Below are positions 7,573-16,156 of a stretch of DNA of 38,629 nucleotides, piece by piece (position 1 is the first letter of the stretch; each line of letters starts with the position of its first letter). The stretch spans positions 1 to 38,629 of the forward strand of contig LUYM01000015.1 in the NCBI GenBank assembly GCA_001603275.1. Reading direction: 5' to 3'. Both the position numbers and the translations under genes were made by a program. Under the pieces are notes generated by a model, which was given only the letters and a program-made list of their open reading frames with translations, had not been told where the DNA came from and ran no database searches. The DNA is from Actinomycetales bacterium Actino_02. GTDB taxonomy: Bacteria > Actinomycetota > Actinomycetes > Propionibacteriales > Propionibacteriaceae.

Positions 7573-7619
7573 GACCCACCGGCTGCGCCGGTGCTGACTG
7601 GCCGATCCAGTCGCCACAC

Positions 7620-7660
7620 ACAGACATCGCCCGCCCCCAGAGGGGACGGGCGATGTCTGT
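7620..7660. terminator. Bidirectional hairpin terminator between NAD(P) protein and rplQ
   Basis: ACAGACATCGCCCG (7620-7633) pairs perfectly with CGGGCGATGTCTGT (7647-7660), a 14-base stem with a C/G-rich loop. It lies 14 bases beyond the rplQ stop and 48 beyond the plus-strand gene, so it can end both convergent transcripts. Confidence 0.85.
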
Positions 7661-7673
7661 GGTTATGGGCGAC

Positions 7674-8282
7674 TCAGGCCTCGGCCTCGTCCTTGGCAGC
7701 AGCCTTCTTGGCCGGAGCCTTCTTGGCCTTGGGGGCCTCCTCGGCAGCAGCCTCGACGACGGGAGCCTCGACGGCCTCGTCCGCAACGGCCTCGACGACA
7801 GCCTCTTCGACGACCTCAGCCTTGGCCGGAGCCTTCTTGGCGGGGGCCTTCTTGGCGGCCGGAGCCTTGGCGGGCTCAGCCTTCTTGGCCGCACCCTTCT
7901 CCTTGGCCTTGCGGGACTCCTCGACGGTCTCGGTGACGACCTCGATCACGGCCATGGGGGCGTTGTCGCCCTTGCGCGGCCCGATCTTGGTGATCCGGGT
8001 GTAGCCACCGTTGCGCTCGGCAACCTTCGGAGCGATGTCGGCGAACAGGATGTGCACCACGCCCGGGTCGGTGACGGTCTGCAGCACCAGACGACGGTTG
8101 TGCAGATCGCCACGCTTGGCCTTGCTGATCAGCCGATCAGCAAGCGGCTGCAGGCGCTTGGCCTTGGCCTCGGTGGTGGTGATCTTCCCGTGCTGGAACA
8201 GCTGGGTGGCCAGGTTGGCCAGGATGATCCGCTGGTGCGCCGGGCTACCGCCGAAACGAGGGCCCTTAGTCGGCTTTGGCAT
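7674..8282 (-). CDS. rplQ: 50S ribosomal protein L17
   Basis: Ribosomal protein bL17 of 202 residues. The conserved body (residues 1-118: [43 protein letters not shown]) binds 23S rRNA. It is followed by a tail of about 80 residues made almost only of Ala, Lys, Glu, Pro and Val, with repeated KKAPAKKAP-like blocks. Enteric L17 ends near residue 127, so this is an extended actinobacterial form. ATG 8282 is preceded by CAGGAG. It is the last gene of the infA-to-rplQ cluster. The usual neighbour truA is absent here. Confidence 0.95.
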   Translation of the reverse strand: MPKPTKGPRFGGSPAHQRIILANLATQLFQHGKITTTEAKAKRLQPLADRLISKAKRGDLHNRRLVLQTVTDPGVVHILFADIAPKVAERNGGYTRITKIGPRKGDNAPMAVIEVVTETVEESRKAKEKGAAKKAEPAKAPAAKKAPAKKAPAKAEVVEEAVVEAVADEAVEAPVVEAAAEEAPKAKKAPAKKAAAKDEAEA

Positions 8283-8301
8283 GTTCAATGTCTCCTGTTG
8301 C

Positions 8302-9306
8302 TCAGTACGAGTCGTCGTAATCGACGTCGCTGTCGTAGTTGGACAGGGCACCCAGCGGGTCGAAGCCCGGCGAGCTGTCCTTCAGGGAGAGGCCCATCTC
8401 GTGCAGACGCAGCTTGACTTCCTCGATCGACTTGGAGCCGAAGTTGCGGATGTCCAGCAGATCCTGCTCGGAACGGGAGACCAACTCGCTGACGGTGTGG
8501 ATGCCCTCGCGCTTGAGGCAGTTGTAGCTGCGCATGGTGAGCTTGAGCTCCTCCACCGGCAGCGCCAGATCTGCGGCAAGCTGCTCGTCCACCGGGGACG
8601 GGCCGATCTCGATGCCCTCGGCATCGACGTTGAGTTCACGGGCCAGGCCGAACAGCTCGACCAGGGTCTTGCCCGCAGAGGCGACGGCGTCACGCGGCTT
8701 GATCGAGGCCTTGCTCTCGACGTCCACGATCAGCTTGTCAAAGTCGGTGCGCTGCTCGACGCGGGTGGCCTCCACCTTGTAGGTGACCTTGAGCACCGGG
8801 GAGTAGATCGAGTCGACCGGGATCCGGCCGATCTCGGCGTCCGGGTTCTTGTTCTGGACCGAGGAGACGTAGCCGCGGCCACGCTCGACGACCAGCTCCA
8901 TCTCGATCTTGCCGTCCTCGTTGAGGGTGGCGATGTGCAGATCCGGGTTGTGGATCTCCACGCCGGCCGGCGGGGCGATGTCGGCAGCGGTCACCGAACC
9001 AGCGCCGGACTTGCGCAGGTACATCAGCACCGGCTCGTCCTCTTCGCTGGACAGGACCAGGGACTTCAGGTTCAGGATGATCTCGGTGACGTCCTCGACG
9101 ACACCGGGAAGGGTGGAGAACTCGTGCTGGGCACCCTCGATCTTGATGCTGGTCACCGCAGCGCCCGGGATGGACGACAGCAGCGTGCGACGCAGCGAGT
9201 TGCCAAGGGTGTAGCCGAAGCCCGGCTCCAGGGGCTCGATGACAAACCTCGAGCGGAATTCGTCGACGACCTCTTCGGTAAGGATCGGACGCTGAGCAAT
9301 GAGCAT
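8302..9306 (-). CDS. rpoA: DNA-directed RNA polymerase subunit alpha
   Basis: Scaffold subunit of RNA polymerase, 334 residues. The N-terminal assembly domain includes [21 protein letters not shown]. The C-terminal domain (about 245-310) with [23 protein letters not shown] contacts UP-element DNA and activators. The C-terminus is acidic and Tyr-rich (SDVDYDDSY). The ATG is preceded by GGAAAGGAAG. The gene lies 19 bases before rplQ, but a strong hairpin sits between it and rpsD upstream, so expression of rpoA relative to the S4 gene may be adjusted there. Confidence 0.98.
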   Translation of the reverse strand: MLIAQRPILTEEVVDEFRSRFVIEPLEPGFGYTLGNSLRRTLLSSIPGAAVTSIKIEGAQHEFSTLPGVVEDVTEIILNLKSLVLSSEEDEPVLMYLRKSGAGSVTAADIAPPAGVEIHNPDLHIATLNEDGKIEMELVVERGRGYVSSVQNKNPDAEIGRIPVDSIYSPVLKVTYKVEATRVEQRTDFDKLIVDVESKASIKPRDAVASAGKTLVELFGLARELNVDAEGIEIGPSPVDEQLAADLALPVEELKLTMRSYNCLKREGIHTVSELVSRSEQDLLDIRNFGSKSIEEVKLRLHEMGLSLKDSSPGFDPLGALSNYDSDVDYDDSY

Positions 9307-9386
9307 GTGACTTCCTTTCCACCGCCCACCATTTGACGGTGATTACTCCCCGCCGGCCGCTCTGACCGACGACGGGTCTTGCACCA

Positions 9387-9420
9387 ATGCTCCTCCCCGC
9401 CAAGCGGTGGGGAGGAGCAT
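9387..9420 (-). terminator. Strong hairpin between rpsD and rpoA
   Basis: ATGCTCCTCCCC (9387-9398) pairs with GGGGAGGAGCAT (9409-9420). The stem extends to 15 pairs with one G-T, closing on a four-base loop. It lies seven bases after the rpsD stop (minus strand) and about 80 bases before rpoA. No T-run follows. It may be a partial terminator or an mRNA stabiliser/processing site inside the operon. Confidence 0.6.
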
Positions 9421-9427
9421 CAGGGTC

Positions 9428-10033
9428 TTACTTGGAGTAGAGCTCGACGATCAGCTGTTCGGTGACGTCGATCACGATCTGCTCGCGGACCGGCAACTGG
9501 TGCACCAGGATCCGGCCCTTGTTCGGACGGACGGTGAGCCAGCCCGGAACCACCTGCGCGTTGTGGGTCTCACGAGCCACGACGAACGGGGTCAGGTTGA
9601 GCGACTTCTCCTTGATGTCGATCACGTCGTAGGCGCTCACCCGGTAGCTGGGGATGTTCACCTTCTTGCCGTTGACCAGGAAGTGGCCGTGGACCACGAG
9701 CTGGCGAGCCTGGCGACGGGTGGAAGCCAGACCGGAACGGTAAACGACGTTGTCCAGACGGGACTCGAGGATGATCAACAGGTTGTCACCGGTCTTGCCG
9801 GACTGCCGGTTGGCCTCTTCGTAGTAACGACGGAACTGCTTCTCGAGAACGCCATAGGCGAAACGGGCCTTCTGCTTCTCCTTGAGCTGAAGCAGGTACT
9901 CGCTCTCCTTGGTGCGGCCGCGGCCGTGCATACCCGGCGGGTACGGACGGTGCTCGAAGGCCTTGTCATTGCCCACCAGGTCGGTGCCGAGCCGGCGGGA
10001 CTTCTTCGTGATTGGGCCGGTGTAACGGGCCAT
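9428..10033 (-). CDS. rpsD: 30S ribosomal protein S4
   Basis: Primary 16S-binding protein uS4, 201 residues. It begins MARYTGPITKKSRRLG and carries the S4 RNA-binding domain (about 90-155: RLDNVVYRSGLASTRRQARQ, HGHFLVNGKKVNIPSY). There is no N-terminal Cys cluster, so it is a zinc-free C-minus form. ATG 10033 has GAGGAG upstream. In many bacteria S4 represses its own operon; no matching leader is recognised here, though the hairpin just downstream is unusual. Confidence 0.98.
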   Translation of the reverse strand: MARYTGPITKKSRRLGTDLVGNDKAFEHRPYPPGMHGRGRTKESEYLLQLKEKQKARFAYGVLEKQFRRYYEEANRQSGKTGDNLLIILESRLDNVVYRSGLASTRRQARQLVVHGHFLVNGKKVNIPSYRVSAYDVIDIKEKSLNLTPFVVARETHNAQVVPGWLTVRPNKGRILVHQLPVREQIVIDVTEQLIVELYSK

Positions 10034-10059
10034 GTTCTATCTCCTCTTCGGCTCAGGTA

Positions 10060-10476
10060 CTAGACGCGACGGCGCTTCGGCGGACGGCAACCGTTGTGCG
10101 GCACCGGGGTGACATCGGCGATCGGGCCGATCTCCAGCCCGACAGCACCGAGCGAACGGATCGCGGTCTCGCGGCCGGAGCCGGGACCCTTGACGAAGAC
10201 GTCCACCCGCTTCATGCCGTGCTCCATGGCGCGGCGGCCGGCGGCCTCAGCGGCCATACCGGCAGCGAACGGGGTGGACTTGCGGGAGCCCTTGAAGCCG
10301 ACAGTGCCGGCAGAGGCCCATGCGATCACAGCACCGGTGGGATCGGTGATCGAGATGATCGTGTTGTTGAACGTGCTCTTGATGTGCGCCTGTCCGGCGA
10401 CGACGTTCTTCTTTTCCTTGCGACGCAGCTTGGTCTTCGCAGCCTTCTGGGCCGCGGTACGTCCTGCAGTAGCCAA
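10060..10476 (-). CDS. rpsK: 30S ribosomal protein S11
   Basis: Platform protein uS11 of 138 residues, with the conserved [30 protein letters not shown] and C-terminal [15 protein letters not shown]. The only plausible start is TTG at 10476, giving [13 protein letters not shown]; an AGGAG lies eight or nine bases upstream and no ATG or GTG fits. A TTG start is unusual for an essential, highly expressed ribosomal gene and could lower its translation relative to its neighbours. It lies between rpsM and rpsD, as in other actinobacteria. Confidence 0.97.
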   Translation of the reverse strand: MATAGRTAAQKAAKTKLRRKEKKNVVAGQAHIKSTFNNTIISITDPTGAVIAWASAGTVGFKGSRKSTPFAAGMAAEAAGRRAMEHGMKRVDVFVKGPGSGRETAIRSLGAVGLEIGPIADVTPVPHNGCRPPKRRRV

Positions 10477-10512
10477 CTCAGTTACTCCTGGTTTCCTGTG
10501 TCAGGACCGCGG

Positions 10513-10887
10513 TCAGCGGGCCTTCTTCTTCCCGGCGACGGCCTTCTTCTTACCCTTGCGGGTGCGAGCGTTGGTCCGGGTGCGCTGACCACGAACCGGC
10601 AGGCCCATACGATGACGACGGCCCTGGTAGGAGCCGATCTCGATCTTGCGGCGAATGTCGGCGGCGACGGAACGTCGCAGATCGCCTTCCGTCTCGTAGT
10701 TGGCCTCGATGTGATCGCGAAGCGCAACGAGCTGGTCGTCGGTGAGTTGGTGGACACGGATGTCGCCACTGATGCCAGTGGCCGCCAGGGTTTCCTTGGC
10801 GCGGGTACGGCCAATGCCGAAAATGTAAGTGAGGGCGATCTCGAGGCGCTTCTCGCGCGGCAGATCGACCCCGATCAGGCGTGCCAT
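10513..10887 (-). CDS. rpsM: 30S ribosomal protein S13
   Basis: Head protein uS13 of 124 residues ([44 protein letters not shown]), ending in a Lys/Arg-rich tail that contacts the tRNA and S19. Two ATG codons are present. I choose 10887 because GAGAGG lies seven bases upstream of it, whereas it almost abuts the ATG at 10893. It is separated from rpmJ by an unusually long structured spacer (10888-11151). Confidence 0.97.
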   Translation of the reverse strand: MARLIGVDLPREKRLEIALTYIFGIGRTRAKETLAATGISGDIRVHQLTDDQLVALRDHIEANYETEGDLRRSVAADIRRKIEIGSYQGRRHRMGLPVRGQRTRTNARTRKGKKKAVAGKKKAR

Positions 10888-11151
10888 GCACATACCTCTC
10901 AGGTAATCGAGCCGGTCTGGCCGACTCGCGAAGGTGTCTGGCGTGATGCGTCCCGCTACCCAGGTAGGGGCCCCGGCCTTCGTCCGGGGGTGTCGCCGAG
11001 GTGAACCTCGCCGTTGCGATCACGTTGTCTGGTGTGCGGCCGAAGCCGCTCGGGTCTTTCGACCCGTCCCCTCTCGGGGATATTCAGTTGTCACATGGCC
11101 CGAAGGCCGGTGTCCGCGTCCCGCGACCGCGGGGCCCGGATGAGCCGAAGC
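10888..11151 (-). other. 264-base structured spacer between rpmJ and rpsM
   Basis: No gene. Read on the minus strand, it holds a run of GC-rich hairpins: GAGCTTCGGCTC, CCGGCCTTCGGGCC, CCCCGAGAGGGG followed by GGGTCgaaaGACCC, GAGCGGCTTCGGCCGC, GGCGAGGttcACCTCGGC and CCCCCGGacgaaggCCGGGG. It may hold a separate promoter or a leader for rpsM-rpsK-rpsD-rpoA-rplQ. No known ribosomal-protein leader is recognised. Confidence 0.5.
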
Positions 11152-11265
11152 TCAGCCCTGGCGCTGCTTGTGGCGCGGGTTATCGCAGATCACCATCACG
11201 CGACCGTGCCGGCGAATGACCTTGCACTTGTCGCAAATCTTCTTGACGCTCGGCTGAACCTTCAT
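11152..11265 (-). CDS. rpmJ: 50S ribosomal protein L36
   Basis: Very short ribosomal protein bL36 of 37 residues, beginning [19 protein letters not shown] and ending NPRHKQRQG. The zinc ribbon is complete: Cys11, Cys14, Cys27 and His32, so this is the zinc-binding C-plus form. ATG 11265 has only a weak AGAAAG upstream. It lies 75 bases after infA, the standard order in actinobacteria. Confidence 0.97.
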
Positions 11266-11340
11266 CGAGCAACTTTCTGACTCATCGCCGGGCACAGGGG
11301 GATCCCCCGAGCTCGGACTGGTGGTGGATTCTTGCGGTGA

Positions 11341-11562
11341 CTACCGGTGCCGGAAGACGATGCGCCCACGGCTGAGGTCATAGGGAGAAAGCTCGACGAC
11401 GACGCGGTCGGCCGGAATGATGCGGATGTAGTGCTGCCGCATCTTTCCACTGATCGTCGCAAGCACCTTGTGACCGTTCGACAGTTCCACCCGGAACATT
11501 GCGTTCGGCAGTGCCTCGACAACCGTCCCCTCGAGTTCGAGGGCGCCTTCCTTCTTCGCCAT
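11341..11562 (-). CDS. infA: Translation initiation factor IF-1
   Basis: Initiation factor of 73 residues with a single S1/OB fold: [56 protein letters not shown]. It binds the ribosomal A site during initiation. ATG 11562 has GGGAG five bases upstream. It is the first gene of the minus-strand cluster infA-rpmJ-rpsM-rpsK-rpsD-rpoA-rplQ, so the operon promoter should lie between 11563 and about 11700. Confidence 0.98.
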   Translation of the reverse strand: MAKKEGALELEGTVVEALPNAMFRVELSNGHKVLATISGKMRQHYIRIIPADRVVVELSPYDLSRGRIVFRHR

Positions 11563-11922
11563 TACTCCCAATCGCTGAAGCCAAATGAGCGCACGCGCCT
11601 GCAAGCACAGGTCGTGCAAGGGTCAAGCGTACGGCAGGAGCACGGGCGTCCCCAAATCGAGAGCCGCGATCTGCCCGGAGGCAGGGTCATTGTGCCAGTG
11701 TGCGACCACTATTCGTCCGATTGTGCCGACGACACACATGCGCCGGCGTCTGCCAGCCCAAAGCAGGACGCGGTCGTTACCTCCCCGGAGGCACAAAGCA
11801 GGAGCTGTCCGCGCCGCACCGATCCCCCCAAGCTCCCGCCCTGGTCTGCGTCCTGGCGAACCTCACCCGTGCCAGACTGAGCTCACCGAGCAGCAATCCT
11901 GACCTCCGACAGAGAGGCATCG
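11563..11922. other. 360-base divergent intergenic region upstream of infA
   Basis: It separates infA (minus) from an unknown membrane-protein gene (plus). No convincing protein. On the minus strand TTGACC (complement of 11621-11626) could be a -35 box of the infA operon, but no good -10 lies 16-18 bases further, so I do not call a promoter. A ribosome site AGAGAGG precedes GTG 11923. Confidence 0.5.
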
Positions 11923-12786
11923 GTGAAGAGCTTCGCGAAGGCATGGCCGTTCTTCGTGGCCGCCGCCCTCGCAGGCAGCACGCCCTTGCTCCGATTCTTG
12001 GACCGCTCGCTCGACCTGTTGGCCGCCACCCTCGCAGGCAGCACACCCTTGCCCAGTTTCGCGGGCCCCTCGCTCGACCTGGTGGTCCTCGCCGCGATGG
12101 CAGCCGCCCTGGTCGGGGCGCCGCTGGCGATGATCTGCGGTCCGCTCGTCCTCGGGGCCGTCCGAAGCTGGGACTGGCCGGCCGCCATCGGCTTCTACGT
12201 CGTCTTCCACGTGACGTACTACCTGGCCTACCTGCTTGCACCCAGCACAGTCCAACTAATTGGACCTGCCGAGCTGAGCAGTGCGGCGGCCATCGCGACC
12301 CTGAGCCTGGGCATAGGCGCATCCGCACGGGGGATCTCGCAGGGCCACCGACTTCTCAGCCGAGGACCACTCCGGGACGCTTGGCCCTATCTGGCCGGAA
12401 TCGGCGCCGTGGCCGGCTTCAGTTGGATCTGGGCTCTGCTCGAGCAGGCCTGCGATGTCAGAGCACCAGGATTCCTCTGCAACGCGCTCATTTCCCCAGT
12501 TCGGTTCTCATGGTTGGACGGCCTGCTCCTCCTCATCACGCCGCTACTGATGGCCTTCTTGAGCATGATGCTGCTGGGCCTTCGGCGCGGCGGCGATCTC
12601 CTCACCGTCGCGCTTTGCCTGATAGCCGCTGTGGCTGTGCCGTCGGCCGTCTACTACCCACCGGCGATCGGCTGGACGTTCTTGATGGGCCTCGGCTATG
12701 CCATCCCCGGCGCCGGCGGGTTCGCAATCGGAGTGATCCTCCGCGGAAGCCTGCACACGAGGTACACAACTCGGGCCAGTCGCTAG
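11923..12786 (+). CDS. Uncharacterised integral membrane protein
   Basis: Hydrophobic protein of 287 residues with seven or eight likely membrane helices (about 50-75, 85-107, 120-135, 150-172, 192-215, 222-242 and 248-272). I do not recognise a family or catalytic motif. GTG 11923 is supported by AGAGAGG six bases upstream. The N-terminal 60 residues carry a 63-base tandem duplication (11958-12083) giving AAALAGSTPLLRFLDRSLDL followed by AATLAGSTPLPSFAGPSLDL. The gene stands alone between divergent infA and downstream helD and may be recently acquired or fast-evolving. Confidence 0.7.
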   Translation: MKSFAKAWPFFVAAALAGSTPLLRFLDRSLDLLAATLAGSTPLPSFAGPSLDLVVLAAMAAALVGAPLAMICGPLVLGAVRSWDWPAAIGFYVVFHVTYYLAYLLAPSTVQLIGPAELSSAAAIATLSLGIGASARGISQGHRLLSRGPLRDAWPYLAGIGAVAGFSWIWALLEQACDVRAPGFLCNALISPVRFSWLDGLLLLITPLLMAFLSMMLLGLRRGGDLLTVALCLIAAVAVPSAVYYPPAIGWTFLMGLGYAIPGAGGFAIGVILRGSLHTRYTTRASR

Positions 12787-13017
12787 CGCCGTCCGCGAAC
12801 CGTTTCGGAGAGCTCGGCGTCCCCCACCTCCCCGCTCTCGCTACCGAATGGAACCCTCGCTGCCGAAAGATCGGTAGCGCGAGTTGCGATCGGTAGCGGG
12901 AACAGTCGAGGGCGGACCGTAATGGAACCGTCCCCAAGCTGTCCGGACACAGGCGAGACGGAGGCTGGCTCGCTGGCGTAGACTTGTCCGTCGCTCACCT
13001 TTGGCGAAGGAAACCAC
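12787..13017. repeat. Intergenic repeat patch: CGGTAGCG motifs plus one REP-like copy
   Basis: CGCTACCGA (12839-12847), TCGGTAGCG (12871-12879) and TCGGTAGCG (12890-12898, 19 bases later) are followed by a minus-orientation copy of the GGACGGT-type repeat with one mismatch at 12914-12935. TAGACT at 12979-12984 could be a -10 for the HelD gene; no -35 is obvious. Confidence 0.65.
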
Positions 13018-15183
13018 GTGGATTCAGCTGGGGCACCCCACTCCGCTCTCGAACGCGAACTGGCCATTGAACAGGCCCACGTCAACCTGGTTTACGAACA
13101 TCTGGAGAAGGCAGCTCGTTCGGCCCGGCGGGTCGCCGCCACCGGCCAGGACATCTACCGCTCCGATCGGGAGACCTGGGTTCGCGAGGAGGACGGAACC
13201 GCGCTCTTCGAGCGGGACGCGTTCGCTTTCGCCGCCGCCAAGCGGCTGGCGATCATCGACTCCGAGCACGAAGGCCTCGTCTTCGGCAGGCTCGATCACA
13301 ACGACGGCGAGATCCGCTACATCGGGCGGATCGGCGTCCGTGACGACGACTACGAGCCGCTGGTCATCGACTGGCGAGCCCGGGCAGCCGAACCGTTCTA
13401 CCGGGCCACGGCCAACGACCCCATGGACGTGGTTCGCCGCCGGGTGCTGCGCTGCCGCAACGACATCGTGATCGGCATCGAGGACGACCTGCTGGATTCG
13501 TCCGCCGCTCGCAGCGATCTGCCGGTGATCGGCGAAGGCGCCCTGATGGCCGCCCTGAAGCGGGCCCGCGGCCCGAAGATGCGCGACATCGTCGCCACCA
13601 TCCAGGCCGAGCAGGACGAGGCGATCCGCGCCGAGCACTCCGGCGTCACCGTGATCGCCGGCGGCCCGGGCACCGGAAAGACCGTGGTGGCCCTGCACCG
13701 GGCGGCCTACCTGCTCTACTCCAACCGGCGCCGCTTCGAACGGGGCGGCATCCTGGTGATCGGCCCCAGCGGGCTGTTCATGAACTACATCGAGAGGGTG
13801 CTGCCCAGCCTCGGTGAGGACTCGGTGATGCTGCGCGCCATCGGCCAGGTGGCCGTCGACGTGCTCGGCTTCTCCGCCTCCCGCCAGGACACCGCGCTGG
13901 CTGCCACCATCAAGGGCTCCACCCGAATGCTGAAGGTGCTCAAGGAACTGGTGGCGCTGCCGCTGATCAGCCTCAACCCGGACCGTCCGGCGGTCTGGGC
14001 CTCGGTCAAGGGCGAAGTGCTCAAGCTGTCAGTGGCACAGGTCGACCGGATCCGGCGTGACATCCTGGCTCGACTGCGTCCCAATCAGGCCCGTGGGGAG
14101 GCCACCGCGGCGATCCTGGCCGCGCTGCGCCGCCAGGTGCCGCCGGAATGGGAGCTTGACGACGAGACCATCGACGATCTGATCGGCTCCCAGGAGGCCG
14201 TCCGCGGATTCCTGGCCGCCTGGTGGCCCGACCTGGAAGCCACCCAGGTGCTGCGCAGGCTGGCCGATCCGGGTGTGGTCGACGCGGTCGCGGCCGGCAC
14301 GCTGGACGCCGAGGAGCGCGCGGCGCTGGCCGATAGCTACGGCCACCCGGACTTCTCCGTGGCCGATATCGCCCTGCTCGACGAGCTGGTCGCCCTGCTC
14401 GGTCCGATCCAGGCCGCAGAAGAGTCCGACGAGTTGGTCTTCCTGAACGAGGGCTCCCGAATGCAGGAACTGGTCACCGTGGCCGATCAGCTGCGCAACG
14501 TCCGCGAGGTCGACCCGCACGCCGACCCGCAGGACACCTTCGCCCACCTGCTGGTGGACGAAGCCCAGGACATCACGCCCATGCAGTGGCGAATGCTGCG
14601 TCGGCGCGGCCCGGCAGCCAGCTGGACGATCGTCGGCGACCCGGCACAGAGCTCCTGGCCGGACGTCACCGAGACCGAGCGTGCCCTGACCGAGCTGATC
14701 GGGGTGGCACCGAGCCGCCGGTTCCGGCTGTCGACGAACTACCGCTCGCCGGCCGAGGTGTTCGACTTGGCCGCCAAGATCGTCCAGCCGCACTTCCCGG
14801 CGGCCGATCTGCCAACAGCGGTCCGCTCCACCGGAATCGAGCCGGCGCTGCTGCAGACCACCTCGGCCGGTCTGGCCGACGAACTGAACCGGGTGCTGGC
14901 CGAGCAACTGGCAGCCGTCGAGGGCACCGTGGCCGTGATTGCCGCACCGTCCCGGCTCGGCGCAATCACATTGCCCCCGGATCCGCGGCTGTCGTTGCTC
15001 AGCCCGCTGAACGCCAAGGGCCTGGAGTACGACGCGGTCGTGGTGGTCGGTCCGGACGAGATCGTCGCCGAGTCCCCGGGCGGCATCCGGGTGTTGTACG
15101 TCGCCTTGACCCGGCCCACCCAGCGGTTGGTCACCATCGACATCGACGGTGCCGGCAGCTGGCGCGAGCCGCTGTCCAACTAG
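13018..15183 (+). CDS. helR: HelD/HelR-type RNA polymerase recycling ATPase
   Basis: Superfamily 1 (UvrD/Rep-like) ATPase of 721 residues. In actinobacteria such proteins strip stalled or drug-bound RNA polymerase from DNA, and some give rifampicin tolerance. An N-terminal coiled-coil arm (about 8-45) is followed by ARAAEPFY. Walker A is GGPGTGKT (215-222), a polymerase-inserting domain spans about 290-500, Walker B is VDEAQD (513-518), and NYRSP (574-578) and YVALTRPTQRL near the C-terminus are helicase motifs. The length fits class II HelD rather than a true UvrD helicase. GTG 13018 has GAAGGAAA upstream. I see no clear rifampicin-associated inverted repeat before it. Confidence 0.9.
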   Translation: MDSAGAPHSALERELAIEQAHVNLVYEHLEKAARSARRVAATGQDIYRSDRETWVREEDGTALFERDAFAFAAAKRLAIIDSEHEGLVFGRLDHNDGEIRYIGRIGVRDDDYEPLVIDWRARAAEPFYRATANDPMDVVRRRVLRCRNDIVIGIEDDLLDSSAARSDLPVIGEGALMAALKRARGPKMRDIVATIQAEQDEAIRAEHSGVTVIAGGPGTGKTVVALHRAAYLLYSNRRRFERGGILVIGPSGLFMNYIERVLPSLGEDSVMLRAIGQVAVDVLGFSASRQDTALAATIKGSTRMLKVLKELVALPLISLNPDRPAVWASVKGEVLKLSVAQVDRIRRDILARLRPNQARGEATAAILAALRRQVPPEWELDDETIDDLIGSQEAVRGFLAAWWPDLEATQVLRRLADPGVVDAVAAGTLDAEERAALADSYGHPDFSVADIALLDELVALLGPIQAAEESDELVFLNEGSRMQELVTVADQLRNVREVDPHADPQDTFAHLLVDEAQDITPMQWRMLRRRGPAASWTIVGDPAQSSWPDVTETERALTELIGVAPSRRFRLSTNYRSPAEVFDLAAKIVQPHFPAADLPTAVRSTGIEPALLQTTSAGLADELNRVLAEQLAAVEGTVAVIAAPSRLGAITLPPDPRLSLLSPLNAKGLEYDAVVVVGPDEIVAESPGGIRVLYVALTRPTQRLVTIDIDGAGSWREPLSN

Positions 15184-15204
15184 CGAGGCGACCCGACCGG
15201 CAAC

Positions 15205-16104
15205 TCAGCTGTGCGCCGGGATCCGGCGCAAACGTCCCAGGATCTCGGCGGTGGCCTTGGAGCGGTTCTGGGTGAAGAACTGCAGCCCCGGCGCTCCCCC
15301 GGCCAGCAGCCGGTCGCACAGTTCCACGGCGATCTGGACGCCGACCTCGCGCACCGCGACCGGATCGTCGGCCACCGCGTACAGCCGATCGGTGACCGCC
15401 GTCGGCAGGTCGGCACCGGAGAAGCCGGCGAACCGTTCGATCTGGCCGATGTTGGTCACCGGCATGATCCCGGCGATGATCGGCAGGTCCGCACCATGGC
15501 GGGCGGCCCGCTCGACCAGCCGGAAGTAGGCATCGGCATCGAAGAACAGCTGGGTGATCGCGAACTCGGCCCCGGCCTGCTGCTTGGCGGCCAGGATCTG
15601 CGCGTCCAGCTCGACGTCCTTGCGGTCGGGGTGAGCGTCGGGGAAGGCGCCCACCCCCACACAGAAGTCGCCGCGCGACTTCACCAGCTCGACCAGCTCG
15701 GTGGCGTTGTCCAGGCCGTCCGGATGCCGCTGCCAGGCCGCGGTCGGGCCGCCCGGCGGGTCGCCGCGCACCGCCAGAATGTGCCGGACGCCGGCCTCGG
15801 CGTAGGCGTCGATCGCGGCACTCAGGTCGGCGATCGACTGGCTGACGCAGGTCAGGTGGCCGACGGTGATCGCGCTGGTCCGGGGCTGAATCAGCCGGGT
15901 GGCCTCGATGGTGCGCTCCCGGCTGGAGCCGGTGGCACCGTAGGTCACCGAGACGAAGTCCGGGGCCAGTGGCTCCAGCGCATCGATCGCGGCCAGCAAC
16001 GCTTGGGACCCGGCGTCATCCTTGGGCGGGAAGAACTCGAACGACATCGTCGGGCGACCACCGTCAGCGAGCAGCTGGGCGATGGACGGCTGTGGCGACG
16101 ACAT
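15205..16104 (-). CDS. metF: Methylenetetrahydrofolate reductase
   Basis: FAD-dependent TIM-barrel enzyme of 299 residues making 5-methyl-THF for methionine synthesis. Visible motifs are SFEFFPPKDDAG (near residue 21), VSVTYGATGSSR, VGHLTCVSQS, HILAVRGDPP, EFAITQLFFDAD and PIIAGIMPV. ATG 16104 has no ribosome site but sits seven bases after TAGCCT, a leaderless -10. It is divergent from the prenyl synthase gene across a near-perfect palindrome, as metF and idsA are paired in Corynebacterium. It converges with helR with a gap of only 21 bases. Confidence 0.96.
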   Translation of the reverse strand: MSSPQPSIAQLLADGGRPTMSFEFFPPKDDAGSQALLAAIDALEPLAPDFVSVTYGATGSSRERTIEATRLIQPRTSAITVGHLTCVSQSIADLSAAIDAYAEAGVRHILAVRGDPPGGPTAAWQRHPDGLDNATELVELVKSRGDFCVGVGAFPDAHPDRKDVELDAQILAAKQQAGAEFAITQLFFDADAYFRLVERAARHGADLPIIAGIMPVTNIGQIERFAGFSGADLPTAVTDRLYAVADDPVAVREVGVQIAVELCDRLLAGGAPGLQFFTQNRSKATAEILGRLRRIPAHS

Positions 16105-16111
16105 GGCGGCA

Positions 16112-16150
16112 AGGCTAGGCCACCCGAGCTCGCTCTGGGTGGCCTAGGCT
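16112..16150. promoter_or_regulatory. Palindromic divergent leaderless promoter, metF/idsA
   Basis: A 14-base inverted repeat, AGGCTAGGCCACCC (16112-16125) against GGGTGGCCTAGGCT (16137-16150), has one mismatch. Each outer end is a -10 hexamer: TAGCCT on the minus strand, seven bases before the metF ATG, and TAGGCT on the plus strand (16145-16150), six bases before GTG 16157. The two leaderless genes thus share one symmetric promoter/operator. Confidence 0.65.
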
Positions 16151-16156
16151 CAGTGC

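Noticed and set aside
8011-9336. 441-codon frame opposite rplQ/rpoA
   Set aside because: Exact antisense of conserved ribosomal and polymerase genes; no recognisable protein.
11598-11626. Promoter for infA with TTGACC as -35
   Set aside because: The hexamer 17 bases downstream (TGCAGG) is not a credible -10.
11700-12896. 398-codon frame overlapping the membrane protein
   Set aside because: Arg/Pro-rich and lacks codon bias; the alternative frame from 11923 has a ribosome site and clear membrane helices.
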